A stretch of 64,000 nt of DNA from Kaistella pullorum (GTDB taxonomy: Bacteria; Bacteroidota; Bacteroidia; Flavobacteriales; Weeksellaceae), in contig NZ_JACSPS010000001.1 in assembly GCF_014837035.1 (NCBI RefSeq), forward strand, positions 862,374-926,373, written 5' to 3'. Below, piece after piece: positions 45,084-54,700 of this stretch (its first letter is position 1; every line of letters starts with the position of its first letter). The position numbers and the translations under genes were made by a program. The notes below the pieces were generated by a model that was given only the letters and a program-made list of their open reading frames with translations, did not search any database and had not been told where the DNA came from.

Positions 45084-45252
45084 GCCGTTTCAATCCGGGC
45101 TAAAAGACCGGAACCTCACCTTTCCACGGTAATGTGCTCTGTTTCAACAAAACGATTTTGTAAAACAATTTACACAGTTTATACAACACATTTACTTGGC
45201 TAAACCTAATACTATTTGTAACATTGATACGTTAAAAGCTACAAATCAGATT

Positions 45253-46320
45253 ATGAAAGTTTCACAACCACAACCTGTCATCAGCCGCCGAATGAATTGG
45301 TTCCAGAAGTTTCTGCTCATCTGTTCGGGAGGCAATATTCATATTTTACGTAAAACACCGTCTGAATGGAACAAGTTCGCCGGCATCGGCGGCATCGTAT
45401 TGTTCACGGCGATATTTGCTACGCTTTCCGCGGGTTATGCGATGTTCACGGTCTTTGACGATATCTGGATTTCGGTGGCATTCGCCATTGTCTGGGGATT
45501 GATGATCTTTAATTTGGACCGCTACATCGTTTCTTCTATCAAGAAAACGGGAACCTGGTGGAATCAGCTGTTGATGTCGCTGCCTCGATTGATTTTGGCT
45601 GCATTCCTGGGAATCATCATTTCTAAACCGCTCGAACTCAAAATATTTGAAAAAGAAGTCAACAAACAGCTCAACACGATCATCCAGCGCAATAAAACCC
45701 AGCTTCAGGCTGAAATGAACGGTCGGATTATGCAACAATCGGGTCCGTTTGAAACCGAGAAAAAACAGATTGCCGCGCGTGCTGCCGATTATCAGCGAGC
45801 GTATGATTCGGCTGCTGTAGAACTTGAAAAAGAAATTCTAGGTAAACAAAGCGGTCTTACTTCCGGCAAAGTCGGTTTTGGTACCAACGCGAAACGTAAA
45901 GCGGAACTAAAGGAACAGCGACGTCAGGATCTCGAAAATTATCAGAAATCCGTTGCGCCACGCCTCGAATATTTAGATAAAGAAATCTCGAAAGTCTATA
46001 CCAATATTGAAACCGAAAGAAACAAAACCGAAACCTTCGAAGATAAATTCAATGGTTTTGCAGCGCGGCTGCAGGCACTCGACGAACTCGGGAAGAATTC
46101 TGCAGTCATCGCACTTGCAGCCGCGTTCATCATGGGTCTTTTCATAACGCTCGAGATAGCGCCGGTGCTGGTGAAACTGATTTCCGCTGCCGGACCTTAT
46201 GATTACCTGCTCGAAAAGACCGAAAACGATTATCGGCTATATTCAAAAGAAAAAATTGAAAAAGGTAATGCCGGCACCGATTGGCGAATCGAGGATTTTA
46301 AAGATAAACTGGGCAATTAA
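45253..46320 (+). CDS. DUF4407 membrane protein
   Basis: 355 residues. The ATG at MKVSQPQPVISRRMNW is preferred; a TTG 57 bp upstream is open. Three hydrophobic segments lie near the N-terminus (IGGIVLFTAIFATLSAG; ISVAFAIVWGLMIFNLDRYIV; LPRLILAAFLGIIIS). A long charged segment with coiled-coil-like heptads (ETEKKQIAARAADYQ; LKEQRRQDLENYQ) follows, then a fourth hydrophobic segment (AVIALAAAFIMGLFITLEIAP). This arrangement is the DUF4407 pattern; the biochemical role is unknown. Divergent orientation to the nirK operon, closed by a strong shared terminator. Confidence 0.85.
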   Translation: MKVSQPQPVISRRMNWFQKFLLICSGGNIHILRKTPSEWNKFAGIGGIVLFTAIFATLSAGYAMFTVFDDIWISVAFAIVWGLMIFNLDRYIVSSIKKTGTWWNQLLMSLPRLILAAFLGIIISKPLELKIFEKEVNKQLNTIIQRNKTQLQAEMNGRIMQQSGPFETEKKQIAARAADYQRAYDSAAVELEKEILGKQSGLTSGKVGFGTNAKRKAELKEQRRQDLENYQKSVAPRLEYLDKEISKVYTNIETERNKTETFEDKFNGFAARLQALDELGKNSAVIALAAAFIMGLFITLEIAPVLVKLISAAGPYDYLLEKTENDYRLYSKEKIEKGNAGTDWRIEDFKDKLGN

Positions 46321-46328
46321 TTCAGATA

Positions 46329-46361
46329 AAAAATGTCATTGGAATTCCCAATGACATTTTT
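46329..46361. terminator. Bidirectional terminator between the DUF4407 and sco genes
   Basis: Arms AAAATGTCATTGG / CCAATGACATTTT with AATTC loop and A and T tracts on the outsides. Confidence 0.85.
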
Positions 46362-46377
46362 CTTTATTTTTGGATTC

Positions 46378-46950
46378 TTAGTTCAAGCCGTTCACCACAT
46401 TCGCAATATCACCGGCTTTCACGGTTCCTTCTTCCTGACTCACCATTTCACCGTTCTTATCGAACACGCTGATGATATTAGAGTGTGAAAAAAGTATCGG
46501 CGTGATTTCCTTGTATTTCACCGCAAGCACATTGGCCAGTTCACGTGTTGATTCCAGATCTCCGCGGAGCAGCGTGTAGGGTTCGCGGTCGATATTTTCA
46601 CGCTGTGCGTATTTTTTCAGGACTTCAGGCGTATCATTCACCGGGTCTATCGAAACCAAAACCAGCGTCGTTTCTTTCAGTTTGTCTTTGTCTATCTTCT
46701 TTTCAACGCTTTTCATATCAGCAACAAGAAGCGGACAAGCCGTTTGGCAAGAGGTGAAAATAAGTACAACCACAAGGTTTTTACCTTTCAGGTCTTTCAG
46801 GAACAGTTCTTTTCCTTCCTGGTTTTGCCATTTAGAATCAAGCTGAAAGATGGAGTTGGCGTGTTCGTCCTTTTCCATTGATTTTGCTTCGTTCTCTTTG
46901 CACGAAAAAAGCATTAAAAACGAAAATATGATCAGTGCTAAATTTTTCAT
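46378..46950 (-). CDS. SCO/SenC family copper chaperone lipoprotein
   Basis: 190 residues. Signal MKNLALIIFSFLMLFSC with lipid-anchor cysteine. Thioredoxin-like fold with the copper site CQTAC (Cys68, Cys72) and His156 in LFSHSNII. SCO proteins deliver copper to oxidases and related copper enzymes and can act as thiol redox factors. It is the last gene of nirK-nirV-sco, 8 bp behind nirV, so the partner is probably the nitrite reductase. Confidence 0.9.
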   Translation of the reverse strand: MKNLALIIFSFLMLFSCKENEAKSMEKDEHANSIFQLDSKWQNQEGKELFLKDLKGKNLVVVLIFTSCQTACPLLVADMKSVEKKIDKDKLKETTLVLVSIDPVNDTPEVLKKYAQRENIDREPYTLLRGDLESTRELANVLAVKYKEITPILFSHSNIISVFDKNGEMVSQEEGTVKAGDIANVVNGLN

Positions 46951-46958
46951 TTGTTTGT

Positions 46959-47795
46959 TTAGTTAAGGTCCTTCGCGCACCGGAACCCGAGATTCGAAAC
47001 CGTGAAATTAGCCTTCAGACTTGCCCGGAACGCGTAACGCATGTACGAAGCGTAATTGAGCGCGTCTGTCGACGTGGTAGCCGCTGCCGCACAGAAAAGC
47101 CCTTTGTCATCGAAGTTTCCGCTGCGGGTGTCGCTGGTGGTCATGATAGAATTAAAGTCATCCGTCCACTCCCAAACCAAATCGAACATATTGTAAGCAC
47201 CCCAATAATTGGGTTTTGAGACCATCGTAGGTTTCAGCTGGCGTTCTTTTTCGTTGTAAAGATTGATCAGATTAGATGAGTAGGTGGGTTTTTCCCTTGC
47301 ATTGGCGGTTTCTTCATCGGCCATCGCCACATATTCCCATTCATCCAGCGTCGGAAGTCTTTTGCCGGCACTTTTAGAATAAGCTTTTGCGGCAAACCAC
47401 GAGACGTACGTCACAGCCGCATCCGGATCCGCATTTTTCGGGAGTGTTTCATCGTCCTGCCAATCCTGCAGATAGGTGTCATCAGCAAAGATAGCTTTCA
47501 CATTGCTGCGTTTCCATTTAGGGTTTTTCTTTACAAAATAGAGAAACTCACGGTTGGTCACCGGTCTTTCATCGAGCAGGAAATCTTTAATTTCCACCAG
47601 CGAACTGTCTTCACCGTAAAATGGCTGATATTCGCCACCTTTGATGGTCACCATCTTTACGTCGGGCGTTATTTTTACTTCCTTCGCAATAGTACTGTAG
47701 TTATTCGCCTGGTTTTCGGCCGCGGCCTCTCCGCAGCTTTGCATCAGGAAAAAGAAACTGCCGGACCAGAGAATTGTTTTTAAAAATGCTTGCAC
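46959..47795 (-). CDS. nirV: NirV-type protein of the formylglycine-generating enzyme family
   Basis: 278 residues, lipoprotein-like N-terminus (FFFLMQSCGEAAA). The SUMF1/FGE-fold shows KGGEYQPFYGED, ERPVTNREFLYF, AVTYVSWFAAKAYSK, RLPTLDEWEYVA, WEWTDDFN and GFRCAKDLN. The usual catalytic-site stretch RGGSW is not evident, so it may be non-catalytic. In other bacteria NirV homologues sit beside the copper nitrite reductase. Here it follows nirK by 21 bp and precedes sco, so a role in NirK maturation or electron transfer is likely (inference). Confidence 0.85.
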   Translation of the reverse strand: MQAFLKTILWSGSFFFLMQSCGEAAAENQANNYSTIAKEVKITPDVKMVTIKGGEYQPFYGEDSSLVEIKDFLLDERPVTNREFLYFVKKNPKWKRSNVKAIFADDTYLQDWQDDETLPKNADPDAAVTYVSWFAAKAYSKSAGKRLPTLDEWEYVAMADEETANAREKPTYSSNLINLYNEKERQLKPTMVSKPNYWGAYNMFDLVWEWTDDFNSIMTTSDTRSGNFDDKGLFCAAAATTSTDALNYASYMRYAFRASLKANFTVSNLGFRCAKDLN

Positions 47796-47816
47796 AGCAG
47801 TTTCTCTTTAAAATGA

Positions 47817-48851
47817 TTACTGAACTTTGTGATAAACTTTAGGGTTTTTCTCACCGGTCACTTTCAGGATGCCGATCGCACCCTTGTTGAATGCCCGGAA
47901 GATTGAGTGGTCTACCATGATATATTCTCCGGGTTCTTCCACTTTGAATTCTACGATGGTTGCACCACCTGCGGGAATCAGGGTAGTTTGTACATTTTCA
48001 TTGATTTTGCTGCCGCCTTCCATATAAACGCGGTCGAAAATTTCACCGATTACGTGGAAAGAAGAGGCGAGGTTCGGACCTGCATTACCTACATATAGTC
48101 TTACGGTTTCACCCACTTTTGCTTCAAGTTTATTTTCACCCATCAACGCGTTTTTCTTTCCGTTGAAAACCACATAGGTCGGCTTTTCATCTACGCCTTT
48201 GTCCTGATCAAACTCCTGAAGTCCTTTTTCATCGGTTTTACCTTTTGTATAGAATTCAGACTGCATGATGTAATATTCACGGTCAACTTTTGGAAGTCCG
48301 CCGGCAGGTTCTACCAGGATCAAACCGTACATTCCGTTCGCGATGTGCAGCGGAACGGGTGCTGCGGCACAGTGGTAAACATATAATCCGGGATTTAAAG
48401 CTTTAAAGTTGAAAATTGCCGTTTTGCCGGGAGCCACATTGGTCGCTTCTGCACCGCCGCCCGGGCCGTTTACCGCATGAAGGTCGATGTTGTGCGGCAT
48501 TACGCTGTTGCTGGCATTTTTGAGGTGAAGTTCTACCTCATCACCAACGCGCACGCGGATGAAAGAGCCCGGAACAGTGCGGTTGAAAGTCCAGAATTTA
48601 TAAGTAACGCCGTCCGCCAGCGTACCTTCTTCTTCAGTAGACTCAAGATGAACGATGACTTTTTTAGCCGCACGGTCACCAATTGCCGCTGGAAGCATCG
48701 GAGGATTGAAATGTTTTTGAGTTTCGGTTTCACCACTTACTTTGATGTCCATGGCATTCTCGGTTGCTGTTGCAGAAGAATTTTCGGGATTTTGTTTGCA
48801 GGCATGCAGTGTGAGAAGAGCGAGTGCAAGGGTTGCGAGGATCTTATTCAT
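47817..48851 (-). CDS. nirK: Copper-containing nitrite reductase NirK
   Basis: 344 residues, N-terminal lipid-anchor signal (LTLHAC). All copper ligands are visible: type 1 His120, Cys161, His169, Met174; type 2 His125, His160, His315; catalytic Asp123 and His266. Key motifs are [35 protein letters not shown] and [12 protein letters not shown]. It reduces nitrite to nitric oxide in the periplasm, attached to a membrane by its lipid. First gene of nirK-nirV-sco. The promoter TATCTTTG is at 48882-48889 and a Crp/Fnr-like palindrome at 48922-48937. NO reductase is not in the window. Confidence 0.96.
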   Translation of the reverse strand: MNKILATLALALLTLHACKQNPENSSATATENAMDIKVSGETETQKHFNPPMLPAAIGDRAAKKVIVHLESTEEEGTLADGVTYKFWTFNRTVPGSFIRVRVGDEVELHLKNASNSVMPHNIDLHAVNGPGGGAEATNVAPGKTAIFNFKALNPGLYVYHCAAAPVPLHIANGMYGLILVEPAGGLPKVDREYYIMQSEFYTKGKTDEKGLQEFDQDKGVDEKPTYVVFNGKKNALMGENKLEAKVGETVRLYVGNAGPNLASSFHVIGEIFDRVYMEGGSKINENVQTTLIPAGGATIVEFKVEEPGEYIMVDHSIFRAFNKGAIGILKVTGEKNPKVYHKVQ

Positions 48852-48881
48852 GCTAATAATATTTAATCATTTTTAATAGGA

Positions 48882-48889
48882 CAAAGATA
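48882..48889 (-). promoter_or_regulatory. Promoter -7 element for nirK
   Basis: Reads TATCTTTG on the minus strand, 30 bp before the nirK ATG. Confidence 0.6.
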
Positions 48890-48921
48890 TCCGATTTATA
48901 GGAATTCTGAAAATTACCCGG

Positions 48922-48937
48922 TATGAGTTATGTCACC
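48922..48937 (-). promoter_or_regulatory. Candidate Crp/Fnr-family binding site upstream of nirK
   Basis: TATGA-GTTATG-TCACC on the plus strand, an imperfect palindrome close to TGTGA-N6-TCACA (mismatches only at outer positions). Its centre is about 53 bp upstream of the expected nirK transcription start, where class I/II activators bind. Nitrite reductase genes are often under Crp/Fnr-family (NnrR-like) control. Confidence 0.35.
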
Positions 48938-48987
48938 ACACATTAAAATCCAGCTAAATTGCAACAGTAATCCCAAAACCACTGTAT

Positions 48988-49431
48988 TTAATTTGTTCTA
49001 ATCGTGAGGATTACAGAATCAAAGACGCTTTTTTGGGAATAGTATCTGGCAGTACACACATTAGATTTCAGCGTGTAATTTCCTTTATAGATCTTAAAAT
49101 GATTTTTTGCTTTCCGCGGTACCGGCAAATTGTAAATATGCTTTTGATCTACTGCAATTGCACGAACGATAATGTTGCAGTTCGAAGTGTTTTCTATGAC
49201 CAACGCGGTGAATGAATCTTCCGGATCGTTGTCATTGAGGAGATAATTCAGCACTTCAGCGGTTTCCTGGGTTTTGTGTTGCTGATCTTTCGCAAAAAGT
49301 GTAGCATATTCCGCGGATTCATCATTTATACTGCCAACAGTATTTCGGGGTCCTGCAACTGACGGCGCGGAAAGTGCGTCGCACTGCACAAGTAGGAGGG
49401 AGAGCATCGTCAGCGTCAGTAATTTCTTCAT
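48988..49431 (-). CDS. Small lipoprotein of unknown function
   Basis: 147 residues from ATG at MKKLLTLTMLSLLLVQCDAL; lipid-anchor Cys17. Mature part has helix (ESAEYATLFAKDQQ) followed by a C-terminal domain with beta strands and two cysteines (NTSNCNIIVRAIAV, LKSNVCTARYYS). A consensus -7 element TATATTTG (minus strand, 49440-49447) ends 8 bp from the ATG, implying a very short leader and supporting this start. I recognise no family. Minus strand, 136 bp upstream of nirK. Confidence 0.7.
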   Translation of the reverse strand: MKKLLTLTMLSLLLVQCDALSAPSVAGPRNTVGSINDESAEYATLFAKDQQHKTQETAEVLNYLLNDNDPEDSFTALVIENTSNCNIIVRAIAVDQKHIYNLPVPRKAKNHFKIYKGNYTLKSNVCTARYYSQKSVFDSVILTIRTN

Positions 49432-49495
49432 CGTCCTAACAAATATAACCAAATATCTCAAATGGAAAAAGAGGATCATTTTCCCAGTTAAACAC

Positions 49496-49521
49496 GAAAA
49501 AAGACCGCAAATATTGCGGCC
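49496..49521 (-). terminator. Terminator of guaB
   Basis: On the minus strand the arms CCGCAA / TTGCGG around TAT, then a run of six T (plus-strand A run 49497-49502). Confidence 0.8.
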
Positions 49522-49544
49522 TCTGTTATATTTATTTTAAAAGC

Positions 49545-51005
49545 TTAAAGCGAATAGTTCGGCGCTTCCTGTGTGATAATCACATCATGCGGATGCGATT
49601 CTTTCAGTCCGCTACCTGTAATCATCACCATTTTGCCTTCGCGCTGCAGAGTTTCAATGTCTTTTGTACCGCAGTAACCCATACCGGCCCGAATTCCGCC
49701 GGTAAGCTGGAAAACCACTTCTTCCAGTTTTCCTTTGTGGGGAACGCGGCCTTCGATACCTTCCGGCACAAATTTCTTCGCTTCGCTCTGGAAATATCTT
49801 TCTTTGCCGCCACGTCTCATCGCCGAAAGTGATCCCATGCCCTGATAAGCCTTGAACTTTCGTCCCTGGAAGATGATTTCCTCACCCGGCGCTTCATCTG
49901 TACCTGCAAGCAAAGAACCGAGCATCACAGCGCTTGCGCCGGATGCTAAAGCTTTCACGATATCACCAGACAGCTTTATTCCACCGTCTGCGATCACCGC
50001 GACATTTTTGGTTTTTGCATATTCGAAAACATTATAAATCGCGGAAAGCTGAGGAACGCCCACGCCTGCCACAACACGAGTTGTACAGATCGAACCTGGG
50101 CCGACGCCTACTTTCAGGATATTTGCACCTGCCTCGATCAAATCTTTGGCGCCATCTGCTGTAACGATATTCCCGCCCACGATATCAAGGTCCGGAAAAC
50201 CTGCACGAATTTCTTTGATCTTATCTAAGACGCCGCGCGAATGTCCATGCGCGGAATCTACCGCGATAATGTCTACACCAGCTTCCACCAATGCAGAAAC
50301 CCGGTCCATCGTGTCTTCGCCCACACCGACGCCCGCTCCTACAATCAGGCGGCCGCTCTGGTCTTTGTTCGCATTCGGATATTCCAGTTGATTGTCAATA
50401 TCTTTTATCGTAATCAAACCTACAAGTTTGAATTCTTTATCTACAATTGGCAATTTCTCGACCCGGTTTTGAAGCAGGATCTCTTTCGCCTGCTCGAGGT
50501 TGGTTTCTTTATCGGAAGTGATCAGCTTGTCTTTGGTCATCAGTTCTTCCACCTTAGCGCTGAGGTTTTCCTGATACTTCACGTCGCGGTTGGTAATGAT
50601 CCCAACCAGTGTATTTTCCGCATCCACAACCGGCAAACCGGAGATTTTGAAATGTGACATCATTTCCTTTGCTTCGGCAAGGGTGTGATCTTTAGACAAA
50701 GTCACGGGATCTGAGATCATCCCATTTTCGGAGCGTTTTACGCGGTAGACCTGCGCAGCTTGCTCCTCGACCGGCATGTTTTTATGGATAAAACCGATGC
50801 CGCCAACACGTGCCATCGCAATTGCCATTTCAGCCTCCGTTACTGTATCCATCGCCGCGGAGACGATGGGTGCGTTAAGCGTAATTTTGTCGGAAAGTCT
50901 TGATTTTAGTGAAACCTGATTTGGTAGAACTTCAGAGTATGAAGGGATAAGAAGTACGTCATCGAAAGTGATGGCTGTCTCCACGATTTTGTTATGTATA
51001 GACAT
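49545..51005 (-). CDS. guaB: Inosine-5'-monophosphate dehydrogenase
   Basis: 486 residues, standard length. The catalytic loop is [13 protein letters not shown] with Cys307. Two CBS domains occupy about residues 95-205 ([35 protein letters not shown]) and the TIM barrel is closed by the flap ([18 protein letters not shown]). It oxidises IMP to XMP with NAD+, the rate-limiting step of guanine nucleotide synthesis. Divergent from ruvA. The promoter -7 element TAATTTTG is at 51020-51027 on the minus strand. Confidence 0.97.
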   Translation of the reverse strand: MSIHNKIVETAITFDDVLLIPSYSEVLPNQVSLKSRLSDKITLNAPIVSAAMDTVTEAEMAIAMARVGGIGFIHKNMPVEEQAAQVYRVKRSENGMISDPVTLSKDHTLAEAKEMMSHFKISGLPVVDAENTLVGIITNRDVKYQENLSAKVEELMTKDKLITSDKETNLEQAKEILLQNRVEKLPIVDKEFKLVGLITIKDIDNQLEYPNANKDQSGRLIVGAGVGVGEDTMDRVSALVEAGVDIIAVDSAHGHSRGVLDKIKEIRAGFPDLDIVGGNIVTADGAKDLIEAGANILKVGVGPGSICTTRVVAGVGVPQLSAIYNVFEYAKTKNVAVIADGGIKLSGDIVKALASGASAVMLGSLLAGTDEAPGEEIIFQGRKFKAYQGMGSLSAMRRGGKERYFQSEAKKFVPEGIEGRVPHKGKLEEVVFQLTGGIRAGMGYCGTKDIETLQREGKMVMITGSGLKESHPHDVIITQEAPNYSL

Positions 51006-51019
51006 CTTTACTTTCTGTG

Positions 51020-51027
51020 CAAAATTA
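51020..51027 (-). promoter_or_regulatory. Promoter -7 element for guaB
   Basis: Reads TAATTTTG on the minus strand, 14 bp before the ATG; CAAG at 51052 (TTG reversed) could be the -33 element. Confidence 0.5.
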
Positions 51028-51141
51028 AAGTTTTTTTACCGAAAAGAAAAACAAGTTCGTCTCTTTATAAACCGCAGCATGATCTCCTTATATTTGCCAC
51101 TTTTGCATGTCTTATGGGCATAACATGTTAATTTAAAATTT

Positions 51142-51149
51142 TATCTTTG
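51142..51149 (+). promoter_or_regulatory. Promoter -7 element for ruvA-sprA
   Basis: TATCTTTG, 17 bp before the ruvA ATG; would drive both ruvA and sprA. Confidence 0.6.
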
Positions 51150-51166
51150 AAATTCTTAAGATACAA

Positions 51167-51751
51167 ATGATTTATTCGCTTAAAGGGACCGTTCAGGAAC
51201 TTAATCCCACCTCTGTAATTATCGATGTAAACGGTGTAGGATACTATGTCGGCATCAGTTTGCAAACCTCTGAAAAACTGGTCCTCGGCCAGCCGACTTT
51301 CCTTCAGGTCCAGCAGATTATCCGCGAGGATGCGCACCTGCTGTTCGGATTTAACACAATTTCGGAAAAAGAAATGTTCAATCTGTTAATTTCTGTTAAC
51401 GGTGTTGGGCCCGTTTCTGCAATCATCATGCTCTCGTCGCTTTCGCTTTCTGAGATTTCTGCGGCGATTATGAACAACAATAGTTTGCTTCTGCAAAAGG
51501 TGAAAGGAATCGGTGGAAAAACCGCGGAAAGAATCATCGTTGATCTTCGTGATAAGGTGCAGAAATTCACCGTTTCAGCGGAGAATATTTCTAACTTTGT
51601 GAATAATAAAGTGAAGGATGAGGCGTTATCTGCATTAGAGGTTTTGGGCATTTCACGCAAGATGAGTGAGCGGATCGCCGACCGTTTATTGAAGGCTGAT
51701 GCTGAACTTTCGGTAGAAGATTTAGTGAAGCAAATTTTAAAAAATATTTAA
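51167..51751 (+). CDS. ruvA: Holliday junction branch migration protein RuvA
   Basis: 194 residues. N-terminal OB domain (MIYSLKGTVQELNPTSVIID, GVGYYVGIS), two helix-hairpin-helix units (LLISVNGVGPVSAIIMLS and LLQKVKGIGGKTAERIIVDL) and the C-terminal RuvB-contacting domain. RuvA tetramers hold Holliday junctions while RuvB drives branch migration. sprA starts 3 bp after its stop, so the two are one transcript. Confidence 0.95.
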   Translation: MIYSLKGTVQELNPTSVIIDVNGVGYYVGISLQTSEKLVLGQPTFLQVQQIIREDAHLLFGFNTISEKEMFNLLISVNGVGPVSAIIMLSSLSLSEISAAIMNNNSLLLQKVKGIGGKTAERIIVDLRDKVQKFTVSAENISNFVNNKVKDEALSALEVLGISRKMSERIADRLLKADAELSVEDLVKQILKNI

Positions 51752-51754
51752 CAT

Positions 51755-54700
51755 TTGGAGAAGAATACTTTTTTTCAGCATAAATTTTTCGTTTTTGTAA
51801 TCCTGTTATTCTGCTCTGTTCCGCTTTCGGCCCAGGTAACGCCATCAGACAGCTCGTCTTTGCGTCAGGATTTTTCATTGCCCAATCCTATCAGGTACGA
51901 TGCATTTTACGATGTATCAAGCAATATGTACGTGCTTTACCCGAAAATCGGGAATATGGTTGTAGGCAATCCGGTTTCAATGACTTCGGAAGAGTATTAC
52001 CAGTATATGCTGAATAATCAGCTTGCCGAATATTACCGCGAAAAATCTTCCGTAAATAATTTAGGCTACCGAAAAGATAAGACCGATGCGCTGAGTAAAG
52101 GTCTTCTGCCAAGTGTAAACATTAAAAACAAACTTTTCGAATCCATATTTGGCGGCAATAAAATCGAATTGATCCCCCAGGGTTTTGCTTCATTTGATAT
52201 TGGCGGACTTTACCAAAAAATTGACAATCCGTTAATCCTGCCTCAAAACCGAACCAATTTCGCGATAGATATCCAGCAAAGAATTCAGCTCGGACTTTTG
52301 GGTAAGGTGGGTGAAAATCTTCAGCTTAAAGCAAACTACGATACACAAAGCGGTTTCGCATTTGAAAACCGGATGAATCTCGTTTGGCAAGCCAAAGGAA
52401 CCTGGCGTGACTTGCAGTCTAAGGGTTTAAATGACAAAACCACGGGCGGTGAAGATAAAATCATCAAACGTATCGAGTTCGGAAACGTAAACATGCCGCT
52501 TTCCACGAGCCTCATCAGAGGTTCGGAGTCGCTTTTTGGTTTAAAGACCGAATTTCAGCTCGGCAAAACCTACGGAACCGTAGTTTTCTCGCAGCAGCAG
52601 GGTGAGGCCCGAACCATCGTGGCGCAGGGTGGAGGCGTGATGAATACGTTCAAACTCAATGCGATAGACTACGAAGACAATCAGCACTATTTCCTGAGCC
52701 ACTACTTTCTGAACAGCTACGATAATGCGCTGCTAAACTATCCGCAAATCAATTCCCGCATCAGCATTACGCGTATCGAAGCGTGGGTTCTTGATCAGGG
52801 TTCGGGTAATCTTCAGGATCAAAAAGGGATTTTGGGCATCCGGGATTTGGGTGAAGGCGTATCTGGTTTTCCTGATAACTCACAGAACGGACTTTATCAG
52901 GGAATCGTGAATCTTGGTGGTGGAATCCGGGATGTGAATACGGCTTACAACACCATCAACGGACAGTCTTTTCCTAATGCCAACGGCTCACCGGAAACTT
53001 ATACAGACGGCGAACAGTTTATTTTCAACCGTAAAGCCCGAAAACTTAACCAAAACGAATTTAAATATCATCCGCAGCTCGGTTATATGTCTTTGAATCA
53101 AAGGCTGAATGACAATCAGCTGCTGGCGGTCGCATATTCTTACACCTTAAATGGTGATAACAAAGTTTACAAAGTCGGGGAATTTTCGGAGGAAAGTCCG
53201 GTTCTTGTCACTAAGCTATTAAAATCAAACATCAAAACCACAACTACAACACCGATGTGGAACTTGATGATGAAAAATATCTACTCGCTGAACTCGAACG
53301 ATATCAATCAGGATGGATTTTTATTAAATGTTTACCTGCGCGATGCCCAAAACGGAAAAGTGAATTATCTGCCGAACACCTCTGTTCAGGACACTAATTT
53401 GCTTAAACTTTTCAATTGGGACCGTCTCAACATGAACAATGACCTGCAGCAGAACGGTTCTGTATCGGGTGACGGTATTTTTGATTTTGTTCCGGGTATC
53501 ACTATCGATCCCGAAAACGGAAAAGTGATCTTCACCAAAGCCAAACCGTTCGGATCTTATCTGCAAGGTGTTTTAGGCAGCAGCGATCCGAAATTTGTGT
53601 TCAATGAACTTTATGACCAGTTTAAGAATGTAGCCTCAGAAAACCGTCTGGCACTGGCATATACACTTGAAGGACGTTTCAAAGGTTCTCAGGGAACCGG
53701 CATTTCTCTGGGCGCGATTAACGTTCCGCAGGGTTCGGTGAAAGTTACAGCCAATGGCGTTCAGCTTCAGGAAGGTGTAGATTATACGGTAGATTATATG
53801 CTCGGTTCGGTGAATATCATCAATGAAACGGTGAAACAGTCGGGTCAGGCGATTAATATTTCCCTCGAAAACCAGCTTTCATTCAATACACAGCGTAAAC
53901 GTTTTTTAGGCTTGAACCTCGAACGTAAATTTAATGAGCATCTTACGGTTGGAACTACAGTGGTGAATTATGCCGAAACACCGTTAACACAAAAAGTGAA
54001 TTTCGGTCAGGAAGCGGTGAATAACACCATGGCTGGTTTCAATATCCTTTATAACAATCAGTTGCCATTCCTCACGAGACTTACAGACAAAATTCCGCTT
54101 GTAAATACGGAAGCGCCTTCCAATATTAGTTTTGCCGCAGAAGCAGCGTATCTGATCCCGGGTCAGAACAAAGGTATTGGTGACCAGTCTTATATTGACG
54201 ATTTCGAACAGACCACTTCAAAAATATCTTTGAAAGAACCTGCGATGTGGAGTTTGGCTTCAAAACCTGAAAAAAATCCGGAGCCTTACTTCCAGAATGG
54301 GACTTTGAACGATAACTTAGCGTACGGGAACGGTCGCGGATTGATTACGTGGTACAATATTGACCCGCGTTTCTACGGAATTGGCGGCACCGCGCCAAGC
54401 GGCATCAATGCCCAGGCGGTTTCGAACCACGCTTCACGCCGCGTGCAGACGCAGGAACTTTATAATTCGAGGGATTTCGTGGCGGGCGAACAACTGTTCA
54501 CGAATACTTTCGACATAACTTATTTCCCGGCGGAAAGAGGTCCTTATAACGTAAATCCGGTTGAAGAAAGCACACAGCAGCGCTGGGCCGGACTTATGCG
54601 CCCAATTTCGGTTTCGAATTTCATTAATTCAAACATTGAATACGTGGAATTCTGGATGATGGATCCGTATGCTGACGGCAACCCGCTTGGTGCCAATCCT

